Positions 21,368-31,624 of a stretch of 64,000 bases of DNA are shown piece by piece. Position 1 is the stretch's first letter, and each line of letters begins with the position of its first letter. The DNA is from Mannheimia haemolytica (GTDB taxonomy: Bacteria; Pseudomonadota; Gammaproteobacteria; Enterobacterales; Pasteurellaceae). The stretch spans positions 1-64,000 of the forward strand of contig LR134495.1 in NCBI GenBank assembly GCA_900638155.1. Reading direction: 5' to 3'. The position numbers and the translations under genes were made by a program. The notes under the pieces are model-generated. The model was given only the letters and a program-made list of their open reading frames with translations, had not been told where the DNA came from and made no database searches.

Positions 21368-22417
21368 ATGAAAATCAAAAAATTACTACTGCCAACTCTG
21401 TTAAGCATTGCTACTATGCCAATTCAAGCAGCCGACCTACCTAATATTACAATTCTTGCAACTGGAGGGACAATTGCCGGTAGCCAAAAAAACACGGCAA
21501 CCTCAGCTTATCAAGCTGGGCAGCTAAATATTGAAACACTCATAGAAGCCGTCCCGGATATTAAAACATTAGCAAATATCAAAGGAGAACAAATCGTTAA
21601 AATCGGATCTCAGGATATGTCTGATGAAGTATGGCTAAAACTGGCAAAAGCAATTAATCAACAATGCCCAAACACAGATGGTTTCGTTATTACGCACGGC
21701 ACAGACACTATGGAGGAAACCGCATACTTCCTTGATATGACTGTAAAATGCGAAAAACCCGTAGTATTAGTGGGAGCCATGCGACCAGCAACTGAAAAAA
21801 GTGCCGACGGCGTATTAAATTTATATAACTCAGTTGTTGTCGCCAAAGATTCAAAATCCAGTGGCAGAGGGGTGTTGGTTGCAATGAATGATATTGTATT
21901 GGGCGCTCGCGATGTTACAAAAACCAGTACGACATCAGTGCAAACATTTAACTCACCAAACTTTGGTGCACTAGGCTATATTCATAATAGCAAAGTTGAT
22001 TATGAGCGCTCCCCAGAAAGTAAACACACAGTAAACACTCCCTTTAAAGTAGATGAATTAACAGAATTACCAAAGGTCGGCATTATTTATGCTTATTCAA
22101 ATATGCCAACCGAACCGCTTCAAGCATTATTAGATGCAGGTTATCAAGGCATCATCGTTGCTGGAGTTGGTAATGGTAATATGAATGCGGCAAATTTAGC
22201 TTTACTAGAAGAAGCGGCTAAAAAAGGAATTACTGTGGTTCGCTCGTCTCGAGTACCAACCGGATATACTACCCGAGATGCAGAAATTGATGATAGTAAG
22301 TATGGTTTTATTGCTTCCGGCACATTAAATCCTCAAAAAGCTCGAGTATTACTGCAGCTCGCCTTAACACAAACAAATGATATAAAAACCATTCAACAAT
22401 GGTTTGACGATTTCTAA
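21368..22417 (+). CDS. ansB: Periplasmic L-asparaginase II
   Basis: Hydrolyses asparagine to aspartate and ammonia in the periplasm, feeding anaerobic fumarate respiration in related bacteria. The 349-aa protein has a signal peptide of about 21 residues (cleavage after PIQA). Both active-site threonine signatures are present: ILATGGTIAG (about 29-38) and HGTDTMEETAYF. GGAGA lies upstream of the ATG. Length and export signal separate it from cytoplasmic AnsA. Confidence 0.95.
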   Translation: MKIKKLLLPTLLSIATMPIQAADLPNITILATGGTIAGSQKNTATSAYQAGQLNIETLIEAVPDIKTLANIKGEQIVKIGSQDMSDEVWLKLAKAINQQCPNTDGFVITHGTDTMEETAYFLDMTVKCEKPVVLVGAMRPATEKSADGVLNLYNSVVVAKDSKSSGRGVLVAMNDIVLGARDVTKTSTTSVQTFNSPNFGALGYIHNSKVDYERSPESKHTVNTPFKVDELTELPKVGIIYAYSNMPTEPLQALLDAGYQGIIVAGVGNGNMNAANLALLEEAAKKGITVVRSSRVPTGYTTRDAEIDDSKYGFIASGTLNPQKARVLLQLALTQTNDIKTIQQWFDDF

Positions 22418-22428
22418 AAAATAAATAA

Positions 22429-22472
22429 CAAGCGGGCTATTTTGCAGAAAAAATCACAAAATAGACCGCTTG
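22429..22472. terminator. Inverted uptake-sequence pair between ansB and DUF3108 gene
   Basis: CAAGCGGGCTATTTTG (22429-22444) pairs with CAAAATAGACCGCTTG (22457-22472) with one mismatch. It lies between two convergent genes and can serve both. Confidence 0.7.
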
Positions 22473-22494
22473 CCGCTCTTATTCCTAATCTTTA

Positions 22495-23139
22495 TTATTT
22501 TACAAAGCTATCAAAAGTTAGCTCGTAATTATCACCGTCTCGGCTATAGGCGATGTAGCGTGGGAATTTTTCGCCTTCAAATTTTTTCACCGTAATGTCT
22601 TTTTTATCACTGGTTCTAAACTTGTAGGTAATTTCTTGGTAAGTTTTATCACCTACTTTTACCGCCTTTTGAGCTTTACGTAGCTGCACATTCGGTGTCG
22701 GGTAAAGTTTTTTACCGTTTGTGGTTTGGAAACTGCTCGGTAATTTATCGTAATAGCTTAACTGGAATGCCGTGGTAAATAAATCATAAGTCGGCATTGT
22801 CAGCGCTTCTTCTTTTAGTGGCTCTTTCACTTTGCCATATTTTACCGTTTTAGAATCAATTTCTGCCATTGCATAAGTTTTGCCGTTACGGGTATCTCGG
22901 TAGCTCAACATATGAAATTGTTCGTTTTTTTCTGTTCCCTTCGCAGAAAAGACAATATTATATAAAGGCACATTAATTTTTGCCTGAATATTATATTGGC
23001 CACCACCGTTATTAAAGTTAATGTAGGCTGGCATTAAATAATTTGAGCTGTATTTCAACTTAAAATTCTCCGCACTGGCGTTTGAAATCAAGCCCAAAGT
23101 GACCACGATTACGCTCGCTAACTTCTGCCAAATTCTCAT
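22495..23139 (-). CDS. DUF3108 exported protein
   Basis: A 214-aa protein with a signal peptide of about 23 residues (ending NASA) and a DUF3108-like beta-rich body. Function is unknown. Its ATG directly follows the cysB stop codon with no gap, so it is the third gene of a yjjG-cysB-DUF3108 unit and is probably translationally coupled. Periplasmic location is likely. Confidence 0.8.
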   Translation of the reverse strand: MRIWQKLASVIVVTLGLISNASAENFKLKYSSNYLMPAYINFNNGGGQYNIQAKINVPLYNIVFSAKGTEKNEQFHMLSYRDTRNGKTYAMAEIDSKTVKYGKVKEPLKEEALTMPTYDLFTTAFQLSYYDKLPSSFQTTNGKKLYPTPNVQLRKAQKAVKVGDKTYQEITYKFRTSDKKDITVKKFEGEKFPRYIAYSRDGDNYELTFDSFVK

Positions 23140-24803
<1,664 letters not shown>

Positions 24804-24878
24804 AATATTCCTTTTTTAACTTAGATAACAAGCGGTCAAATTTTTCTAATTTTTCGCATACCGCTGATAAAACCACGC

Positions 24879-25772
24879 TTAAGCACAACACTCTTTCATT
24901 TTTTGCTGAATCCACTCAACAAAAAATTGTACTTTCTGAACTTGGGCTGATTGCGAAGGATAGACAACATAGAACGATTTTTCATCAAACAATGTGGTTG
25001 GGAAAGGCTCTATTAAAGTACCTTTTTCAATTTCGTGCTGTGCCAACAACTGGTTGGCAATCGCAATGCCTTGTTGGTGCATTGCAGCTTGAAGCACCAT
25101 AAAAGTATGGCTAAAAATTGAGCCAGTTTCCGCATCTACTATATCTTCTATATGCAAATGCTCAACCATCCTTTTCCACTTATTATGGGTGGAGGAATGC
25201 AATAAATGTTTACCTGCTAAATCTGCCGGTAAATGAATGGTATTTTGCGATAAATACTCAGGCGAAGCTAAAATAACAATACGGGATTCCGTCAAACGGA
25301 TAGATTCCAGACCTTGCCAATCCCCCTTACCATAATAAATAGCAACATCAGTTTCTTTACCTAATAATCCCTCATCTTGATCAACACCCTTAATACGTAC
25401 TTCCACTTCTGGATATTTTTCGTGGAAATCCGCCAAACGTGGGACTAACCAATGCATACCAAATGTTTGTGGTACGCTAATAGTCAGAATTTGACGACTA
25501 CTTTGCTGCCTAATTTTATCTGTTGCGAGAGCAATTTGTTCTAATAATGGCTGAACTTCATAGAAATATTGTGCGCCTAACTCAGTTAATTCCAGCAAAC
25601 GGTTACGGCGATGGAACAGGGAAGCACCTAAAAAATCTTCTAATAGTTTAATTTGGTGGCTCACTGCAGCTTGTGTGACGAAGAGATCTTCTGCCGCTTT
25701 AGTAAAATTTAAATGGCGTGCAGCAGATTCAAATGCTTTCAATGCATTGAGTGGTGGAAGTTTTTTGTTCAT
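24879..25772 (-). CDS. gcvA: LysR-type regulator GcvA
   Basis: Regulator of the glycine cleavage operon and of the GcvB small RNA. The 297-aa protein has the family N-terminus (LPPLNALKAFESAARHLNFT) and a helix-turn-helix in FVTQAAVSHQIK. The C-terminal inducer-binding domain is standard. It is divergent from gcvB, the same arrangement as in E. coli, and GcvA likely acts in the 110-bp gap between them. Confidence 0.94.
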   Translation of the reverse strand: MNKKLPPLNALKAFESAARHLNFTKAAEDLFVTQAAVSHQIKLLEDFLGASLFHRRNRLLELTELGAQYFYEVQPLLEQIALATDKIRQQSSRQILTISVPQTFGMHWLVPRLADFHEKYPEVEVRIKGVDQDEGLLGKETDVAIYYGKGDWQGLESIRLTESRIVILASPEYLSQNTIHLPADLAGKHLLHSSTHNKWKRMVEHLHIEDIVDAETGSIFSHTFMVLQAAMHQQGIAIANQLLAQHEIEKGTLIEPFPTTLFDEKSFYVVYPSQSAQVQKVQFFVEWIQQKMKECCA

Positions 25773-25847
25773 AATTTTTCAAGCTAATAGATTACTAAAC
25801 AAGCAACTCTATTATTTTTTCTGATAGTTTAAATAAAAAAAATTCGT

Positions 25848-25876
25848 TTGATGCTTGCAAATAGAAATAATAAAAT
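25848..25876 (+). promoter_or_regulatory. gcvB promoter
   Basis: A -35 TTGATG (25848-25853) and -10 TAAAAT (25871-25876) are separated by exactly 17 bp. The predicted start is near 25883. Upstream sequence towards gcvA is A/T-rich and is the expected GcvA binding region. Confidence 0.7.
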
Positions 25877-25882
25877 ATCCGC

Positions 25883-26053
25883 ATACTTAGATGGATAGTT
25901 TAGAATTTATTTCTATTCCTAAATTTTAAGTATGATGTTGTGTTTGCATATTGGTCTAGGAAACTAGACTAGAGTAACGAAAGTTACTTGTTTCACTTCC
26001 TGTATATTTTGAACCGTATTGGTTTATAACCGCCCACTTTGGGCGGTTTTTTT
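25883..26053 (+). ncRNA. gcvB: GcvB small regulatory RNA
   Basis: Hfq-dependent sRNA that represses many amino-acid and peptide transport mRNAs. Recognised by the G/U-rich seed region R1 (ATGATGTTGTGTTTGCATAT, from about 25932), then TTGGTCTA, and by the conserved TTTCACTTCCTGTA block near 25990-26004; both match E. coli GcvB closely. It ends in a terminator, ACCGCCC (26029-26035) with GGGCGGT (26041-26047) and a T-run. The 5' end is predicted from the promoter. Location divergent to gcvA supports the call. Confidence 0.94.
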
Positions 26054-26217
26054 CTATGTAAAAAAACAGCACAAAACCTAGATCGCATTCTATATTATTC
26101 GCTACCTTTATTCTAGCCTTTCTGCTTTTTTATTCTTTCACTTTAATCTATTATAAAAAGAGGTTTTATAGTATGCTAAAGCCTATTTTTCATTTGCAAT
26201 AATTACCGAGAGTTCTT

Positions 26218-27255
26218 TTGAGTAAACCGAAATTAACCCATAACCAACAGCGTAGAATCCAATCTAACCATCATAAGCGTATCAACAAAAAAGAAATTGA
26301 ATGGCAAGATGAAATGTTAGGCGAAATGCAACAGGGCATTGTCGTTACCCGCCACGTTAAACACGCTGATGTTGAAACCGCAGAGGGAGAAATTTTCCGC
26401 TGTAATATCCGCCGTACATTGAAAAATGTGGTGGTGGGCGATCAGGTTTCTTGGCGTAAAGGTAGTGAGCAACTACAAGGGATTAGTGGTGTAATTGAGG
26501 CAGTTTTTCCACGTAAAAATGAACTTACCCGCCCCGATTATTATGACGGTATTAAGGTGATGGCATCGAATATCGATCAAATCATTATTGTATCAGCCGT
26601 GCTACCCACACTTTCGCTGAATATTATCGACCGTTATTTAGTGATTTGCGAAACGGCAAATATTCCTGCCTTAATCGTACTCAACAAAATTGATTTGCTA
26701 GATGAAAATGAGAGACAAGCGGTTAAAGAGCAGCTCAAAATCTATGAAGAGATTGGCTATGAAACTCTCTGTTTATCGGCCGACACGGGTGAAAATATGC
26801 AGGCATTACACCAATATCTCGCCAAAGGCACTTCTATTTTTGTCGGACAATCCGGCGTGGGGAAATCCAGCCTGATTAACCAACTCTTACCTGAAGTCAA
26901 TGCCCTCACCGGCTCAGTGAGCGATACCTCTGGTTTAGGTCAGCACACCACCACTGCCTCTCGCTTATACCATTTACCGCAAGGCGGACAGCTAATTGAC
27001 TCACCGGGTATTCGAGAATTTGGCTTATGGCATTTAGAACCTGAGCAAATCACCTTAGGCTATCGAGAGTTTCAATCGGTTTTAGGCACGTGCAAATTCC
27101 GTGATTGCAAACACAAAACCGACCCGGGTTGTGCCTTAAGACAAGCGGTCGAAAATGGCGAAATTTCTGCAATTCGCTTTGAAAATTACCATCGCTTAAT
27201 TGAAAGCCTGTCTGAAACCAAAAGCCAACGCCATTTCAGAAAAGAAGAAGTATAA
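26218..27255 (+). CDS. rsgA: Ribosome small-subunit GTPase RsgA
   Basis: Circularly permuted GTPase that checks late 30S assembly. The 345-aa protein shows the permuted order: NKID (G4, 156-159), then P-loop GQSGVGKSS (210-218), then DSPG (G3, 261-264). A zinc motif follows with C292, C297, H299 and C305. The N-terminal OB fold covers about 35-115. The start is TTG with GAGAG 5 bp upstream. Its stop overlaps the rnhB ATG by one base. Confidence 0.96.
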   Translation: MSKPKLTHNQQRRIQSNHHKRINKKEIEWQDEMLGEMQQGIVVTRHVKHADVETAEGEIFRCNIRRTLKNVVVGDQVSWRKGSEQLQGISGVIEAVFPRKNELTRPDYYDGIKVMASNIDQIIIVSAVLPTLSLNIIDRYLVICETANIPALIVLNKIDLLDENERQAVKEQLKIYEEIGYETLCLSADTGENMQALHQYLAKGTSIFVGQSGVGKSSLINQLLPEVNALTGSVSDTSGLGQHTTTASRLYHLPQGGQLIDSPGIREFGLWHLEPEQITLGYREFQSVLGTCKFRDCKHKTDPGCALRQAVENGEISAIRFENYHRLIESLSETKSQRHFRKEEV

Positions 27256-27851
27256 TGAATGAATTTATTTACCCTAACGCCCGATTAATCGCCGGTGTTG
27301 ACGAAGTCGGACGAGGACCTTTAGTCGGAGCGGTTGTGACCGCAGCCGTGATTTTAGATCCGAATAACCCGATTCAGGGCTTAACCGATTCCAAAAAATT
27401 ATCCGAGAAAAAACGCCAAGCTTTGGCAGAAGAGATTAAAGCCAAGGCTCTGAGCTGGTCGCTAGGACGTGCCGAGCCGACAGAAATTGATGAGCTGAAT
27501 ATTTTAAATGCGACAATGTTGGCAATGCAACGTGCGGTTGCCGGCTTGCATATTCAGCCGGATTTTGTGCTAATTGACGGCAATCGTCCGCCAAAACTGC
27601 CAATGCCGGCACAAGCTGTGGTGAAAGGAGACAGCTTAGTAGCTGAGATCAGTGCCGCTTCGATTATTGCAAAAGTTGCCCGGGATCAAGAAATGGACGA
27701 ATTAGACCAACAATTTCCACAATACGGCTTCGCACAGCACAAAGGCTACCCGACTAAACTCCATTTTGAAAAATTAGCAGAATTTGGGGCAACACCTTAT
27801 CATCGTAAGAGTTTTGCCCCTGTAAGAAAAGTATTAGGTTTAATCGACTAG
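27255..27851 (+). CDS. rnhB: Ribonuclease HII
   Basis: Removes RNA from RNA-DNA hybrids, including single ribonucleotides. The 198-aa protein has the metal-binding DEVGRG motif (16-21) and further conserved acidic residues (LIDGN, and the [16 protein letters not shown] block). It is cotranscribed with rsgA (1-bp overlap) and hinT (12 bp downstream). Confidence 0.97.
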   Translation: MNEFIYPNARLIAGVDEVGRGPLVGAVVTAAVILDPNNPIQGLTDSKKLSEKKRQALAEEIKAKALSWSLGRAEPTEIDELNILNATMLAMQRAVAGLHIQPDFVLIDGNRPPKLPMPAQAVVKGDSLVAEISAASIIAKVARDQEMDELDQQFPQYGFAQHKGYPTKLHFEKLAEFGATPYHRKSFAPVRKVLGLID

Positions 27852-27863
27852 AAGGAAAACACA

Positions 27864-28223
27864 ATGGCTACAGAGTACCAAGAAACAATTTTCACCAAAA
27901 TCATCAATAAAGAAATTCCGGCAAATATTGTCTATCAAGATGAACTTGTGACCGCATTTCGTGATATTGCCCCACAAGCACCCACGCATATTTTGATTAT
28001 TCCGAATAAATTTATTCCAACCGTCAATCACGTGAGTAGTGAAGATGAATTAGCCCTAGGGCGTTTATTTACGGTGGCGGCAAAATTAGCCCAAGAAGAA
28101 GGCATTGCCGAAGAAGGCTATCGCTTAGTGATGAATTGTAATAAAAACGGCGGGCAGGAAGTGTTCCATATTCATATGCACTTGTTAGGCGGACAAAAAC
28201 TAGGACCTTTAGTGGCAAAATAA
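27864..28223 (+). CDS. hinT: HIT-family nucleotide hydrolase HinT
   Basis: A purine nucleoside phosphoramidase of 119 aa with the histidine triad HIHMH at 102-106 ([10 protein letters not shown]). AAGGA precedes the ATG. The following gene is a YcfL-type lipoprotein, the same neighbour as in E. coli. Confidence 0.95.
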   Translation: MATEYQETIFTKIINKEIPANIVYQDELVTAFRDIAPQAPTHILIIPNKFIPTVNHVSSEDELALGRLFTVAAKLAQEEGIAEEGYRLVMNCNKNGGQEVFHIHMHLLGGQKLGPLVAK

Positions 28224-28225
28224 CT

Positions 28226-28597
28226 ATGCGTATTTCCTACTTTGCATTTGCAATTTTTTCGATTTTTTTGACCGCTTGTGGTAGCAAACCTGTCAGCTAT
28301 TTACCAACCGGCTCAGAGCCTATTGTCAATATTGAGTCTGACATTGCTGAAAAGATAGAGCTGGAAACGAATAGCAAGCAATTTAGCACCACAAATTTAA
28401 CTGAATTTCCGCTTAATCTTGCTTATAAATTATTTTGGTATAATAGAGATGGGGTAACACAATCCCATAACGGTATATCAGATAGTATCGGCTGGCAACA
28501 TCTATGGTTGCAACCTAAGCAAAAACAGACCATTGCACTCATTAAACCAACGGAAGAAAGCCATAATTACCGCCTCTATTTACGAGGCGTAAAATAG
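28226..28597 (+). CDS. ycfL: YcfL-like lipoprotein (DUF1425)
   Basis: A 123-aa outer-membrane-type lipoprotein. A hydrophobic leader ends in the lipobox LTAC with the lipidated cysteine at C18. The body resembles DUF1425 proteins of unknown function. It begins 2 bp after hinT. The lipobox codons are formed by a DNA-uptake sequence (GACCGCTTGT). Confidence 0.8.
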   Translation: MRISYFAFAIFSIFLTACGSKPVSYLPTGSEPIVNIESDIAEKIELETNSKQFSTTNLTEFPLNLAYKLFWYNRDGVTQSHNGISDSIGWQHLWLQPKQKQTIALIKPTEESHNYRLYLRGVK

Positions 28598-28603
28598 CAA
28601 AAA

Positions 28604-28624
28604 AGCAGAGCCAACTGCTCTGCT
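28604..28624. terminator. Bidirectional terminator between ycfL and gloC
   Basis: AGCAGAGC (28604-28611) pairs with GCTCTGCT (28617-28624) over a 5-nt loop. A-rich sequence lies on the left and T-rich on the right, between two convergent genes. Confidence 0.8.
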
Positions 28625-28631
28625 TCTTTAT

Positions 28632-29261
28632 TTATTTCAAAAACGGGTTGGTCTGTTTTTCCCGCCCGATAGTTGTGTGTGGACCATGTCCCGGTATGAT
28701 GATGAAATCATCATCTAAATCAAACATTTTTTCCCTGATCGTTTCCAATAACTGGCTATGGTTGCCTAAATAGAGATCTGTTCGACCTATGCTATTTTGG
28801 AATAAAACATCGCCACTAAAAGCAATACGATTGTCAAAATCAAAAAAGCCGATATGACCTGGAGCATGCCCCGGCAAATGTCGAACGGTATAGCTCAGCT
28901 CGCCGACTTCGACCCGATCACCTTCCTCTAACCAATGATCAGGCAAAAAGCCATTTACTGGTGGTAATCCAAATTGTTGGCACATTTCCGGCAAACGTTC
29001 AAATAAAGGTTTATCTGCAAGATGCGAGCCGAAAACCTCTACTTGAAAATGCTCTCTCAACTTTTCCACCGCCATAATATGATCTAAATGACCGTGCGTA
29101 ATCAATAATTTCTGAACCTTAAGCTGCTGAGATTCAACAAATTGAATAATGACTTCGGCATTATCGCCGCCATCAATAATAGCCGCATTCTTATTTTCGT
29201 CCCAAATCACCGTGCAATTTTGTTGAAATGGACTAACAGGAATAATTTGCAAATTAAACAT
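28632..29261 (-). CDS. gloC: Metallo-beta-lactamase-fold hydrolase GloC (YcbL)
   Basis: A probable type II glyoxalase hydrolysing S-lactoylglutathione. The 209-aa protein has the zinc motif THGHLDH (H56, H58, D60, H61) and the later HLPGHAPGH, GDVLF and GHGPHTT motifs. It follows mepK by 16 bp; E. coli has the same ldtD-mepK-ycbL order. It is shorter than GloB and lacks that enzyme's C-terminal domain. Confidence 0.88.
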   Translation of the reverse strand: MFNLQIIPVSPFQQNCTVIWDENKNAAIIDGGDNAEVIIQFVESQQLKVQKLLITHGHLDHIMAVEKLREHFQVEVFGSHLADKPLFERLPEMCQQFGLPPVNGFLPDHWLEEGDRVEVGELSYTVRHLPGHAPGHIGFFDFDNRIAFSGDVLFQNSIGRTDLYLGNHSQLLETIREKMFDLDDDFIIIPGHGPHTTIGREKQTNPFLK

Positions 29262-29277
29262 AAAATAAGACCGCTTG

Positions 29278-29832
29278 TTAGCCTCTCCAAGTGCGAACTG
29301 GGCCAGTATCTACGTGAACAAAGTTACTACGAGGATAATAACCTACGCCACCATTATTCAAGCTCTCAGCCGCTTGTTTTACTTTATGTAACGGCACGCC
29401 TGATACTTGGAAATCTACTGCTTGTCCAAGAATATGGTAACTATGGCTGGCAACACCACGGCTTCTACGACGAAGTCTTGCATTTGTTTGTGCGGAGCGA
29501 TAACCACTTAATACTAGGATTTCCGCATTATGGAAACCTAAACGGCGTTGTAATTGATTCAATTTGACAAATAATTTTGGATCAATTGCTTTAACCTGAT
29601 TGATATGACGATCCCGCATTAAATAGTTTAACTGGCTTAGATCGGTTTTGTTTAATCCACCTGCACCAAATTTAGCAGTGTAAGTATCGCCTGTATTCAC
29701 ATTACGAAAACGTAACGCAGCTGGGGCAGGAGTAGAAAGCGCTGCCATTACTTGACCCGGCAGAAGGCTAGCCCCTAAAACAAGTCCACCGAGTGATAGC
29801 CACTTCCGGCGTTGAACATTAATTTGTTTCAT
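29278..29832 (-). CDS. mepK: Tat-exported murein endopeptidase MepK-like (YcbK)
   Basis: Peptidase M15-type enzyme expected to cut mDAP-mDAP (3-3) crosslinks in peptidoglycan. The 184-aa protein has a twin-arginine signal (RRKWLSLGG, arginines 8-9) ending near QVMA (27-30). Zinc ligands are suggested by SHSYHILGQAVDF and NFVHVDTG. It sits directly after ldtD, the enzyme that makes such crosslinks. This is a sensible pairing of maker and cutter. Confidence 0.88.
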   Translation of the reverse strand: MKQINVQRRKWLSLGGLVLGASLLPGQVMAALSTPAPAALRFRNVNTGDTYTAKFGAGGLNKTDLSQLNYLMRDRHINQVKAIDPKLFVKLNQLQRRLGFHNAEILVLSGYRSAQTNARLRRRSRGVASHSYHILGQAVDFQVSGVPLHKVKQAAESLNNGGVGYYPRSNFVHVDTGPVRTWRG

Positions 29833-29955
29833 TTTTTCCTCATAGGTTAGCTAATGATTTATAGAAAATCACTCACAAATGAGCGAATTTCTATACACCA
29901 TACTTAAAGTAAGAATTTACAATCGTAAATTTATGTAAGCTATATTTTCAAAAAG

Positions 29956-29982
29956 TTCCAAGAAGATGATATCTTCTTGGAA
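29956..29982 (-). terminator. ldtD terminator
   Basis: A 12-bp perfect stem, TTCCAAGAAGAT (29956-29967) with ATCTTCTTGGAA (29971-29982). On the minus strand it is followed by CTTTTTG. It lies between ldtD and mepK, so mepK-gloC may have a separate promoter. Confidence 0.75.
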
Positions 29983-30001
29983 TTTATCAGAAATAGCACG
30001 A

Positions 30002-31534
30002 TTAAATAATGCTCTTTAATTTTCCCCAATTCACAGAATGTTGTGGGATTTTGGCATCAAAGTTATAAATGTCCGGAAGGGTTTGCACTTTTCCACCTTC
30101 AACCCAAGCCGTCACATAATAGAGATAAACCGGGTTATCTGAACGAATCTGGGCCGAGGTCGTCTTTTTACTGCCTAAGACTTGATTCTTTTTATCAGAT
30201 CCCCAACCCGCTTCTTTTAATAAAATGGTTGCCAATTCATCAGATTTTTCTACACGGACACAACCAGAACTTAACGCACGCCCCGTTTTACCAAATAATC
30301 CTCTATTTGGCGTATCATGCAAATAAATTGCATCCGAACTTGGCATATTAAATTTATAACGTCCTAAGGCACTATCATCACCTGCTTTCTGGCGAATACG
30401 GTATGGTGAACTTTTCGCATTTAAATATTGTGACCAATTTACGCTACGCGGATTAATTTTATTGCCACTACTATCAAGAATTTCGAAACTAGCACGATCT
30501 GCATAACCTGGGTCACGTGCTAGTTTAGGAATAATATCTTTAGTCATAATACTAGTCGGCACATTCCAAGGTGGATTCACTACCACATTACTCAGCTTAC
30601 TATACATTACCGGTGTACGACGATCTTCTCGCCCAACAATCACTTTAGATTGAAGAGCTAAATTACCATCACGGAAATAATATAATTGATAGCTTGGGAT
30701 ATTCACAAAAATTCCATTGTTAAAACTTGGAATAATACGTAAACGTTGAGCATTGAGCGCTAATTTATAGAAAGAAGCCCCATTACCACCACCAGCTACC
30801 TCCGTAACAGCTTTACCTTTTTTGGCTTTAGGTGCTGAAGAGCCTCCTGCCATTGCCAATACTCTCTGTGCCGTATCACGATATAAATGGTTTCTTGGAA
30901 CAAGATTTGTTACAAACTGCCCAGAATCGCCTTCCCTCACGGCATTAGTCCATTGGAAGATTTGCTCTGAAGAGGGCGATTTTGGTACATAACTGCCTAA
31001 GTTATATAACCAATTATTTGCATTTTTAAACACATTTTTGTTGTAATACAAATAATCTAAGAAGCCATCAGTTAATAAAATATCTCTACCTAAACCTTCC
31101 GGTTGATTTAAAATTTGCTGCAATGCCTTAGCTGATTTAGAAGATACACCACTTACTGCAAATAATGCATATTCTTTCAAAAATGCTTTTTCTGCGGCTT
31201 TATCATTCCACATTGTCGCAAATTCACTGTCTAAATAAACCTTAGTTGTTGCTTGGCTCAGCAATAAGGCATTATTACCTATTTCTTGCTTAATTCTTGC
31301 TTCCGCTTCTGCAAATTTTCTTGCTTGCTCTTGACGAATTTGTTCCTGTTCTAACGCATAATCGGCCTGTTTTACCAATTCTGCAGCACGAGCCTGCTGA
31401 GTTGCAAAACTTAATTGCGGTAAAATATTATCTTGTACAACAGGCTCAGAAGCCACCTGAGCAACTGTGGCTGTTTCAGCCAAAGCCATGCCAGAAAACG
31501 CCACCATAATAGGTAATAATTTAAAGGTTTTCAC
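30002..31534 (-). CDS. ldtD: L,D-transpeptidase LdtD (YcbB)
   Basis: Forms 3-3 crosslinks in peptidoglycan. The 510-aa protein has a signal peptide (cleavage near residue 19), a helical N-terminal region with a Glu/Gln-rich segment, and a C-terminal YkuD catalytic domain with the HDTPN...SSGCVRV active site. The nucleophile is the cysteine of SGCVR. It starts with GTG, preceded by AGAGGAAGAG. It is about 100 residues shorter than E. coli LdtD. Confidence 0.93.
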   Translation of the reverse strand: MKTFKLLPIMVAFSGMALAETATVAQVASEPVVQDNILPQLSFATQQARAAELVKQADYALEQEQIRQEQARKFAEAEARIKQEIGNNALLLSQATTKVYLDSEFATMWNDKAAEKAFLKEYALFAVSGVSSKSAKALQQILNQPEGLGRDILLTDGFLDYLYYNKNVFKNANNWLYNLGSYVPKSPSSEQIFQWTNAVREGDSGQFVTNLVPRNHLYRDTAQRVLAMAGGSSAPKAKKGKAVTEVAGGGNGASFYKLALNAQRLRIIPSFNNGIFVNIPSYQLYYFRDGNLALQSKVIVGREDRRTPVMYSKLSNVVVNPPWNVPTSIMTKDIIPKLARDPGYADRASFEILDSSGNKINPRSVNWSQYLNAKSSPYRIRQKAGDDSALGRYKFNMPSSDAIYLHDTPNRGLFGKTGRALSSGCVRVEKSDELATILLKEAGWGSDKKNQVLGSKKTTSAQIRSDNPVYLYYVTAWVEGGKVQTLPDIYNFDAKIPQHSVNWGKLKSII

Positions 31535-31575
31535 CCACTCTTCCTCTTAATATTTGCAAATTTATAAAAAAATAA

Positions 31576-31598
31576 ACCGCTTAGCTCCGCTAAGCGGT
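31576..31598 (-). terminator. prc terminator
   Basis: ACCGCTTAGC (31576-31585) pairs with GCTAAGCGGT (31589-31598). On the minus strand a long T-run follows. It lies just past the prc stop. Confidence 0.85.
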
Positions 31599-31624
31599 AC
31601 GTTATGTGCGCATTATAAACACAT

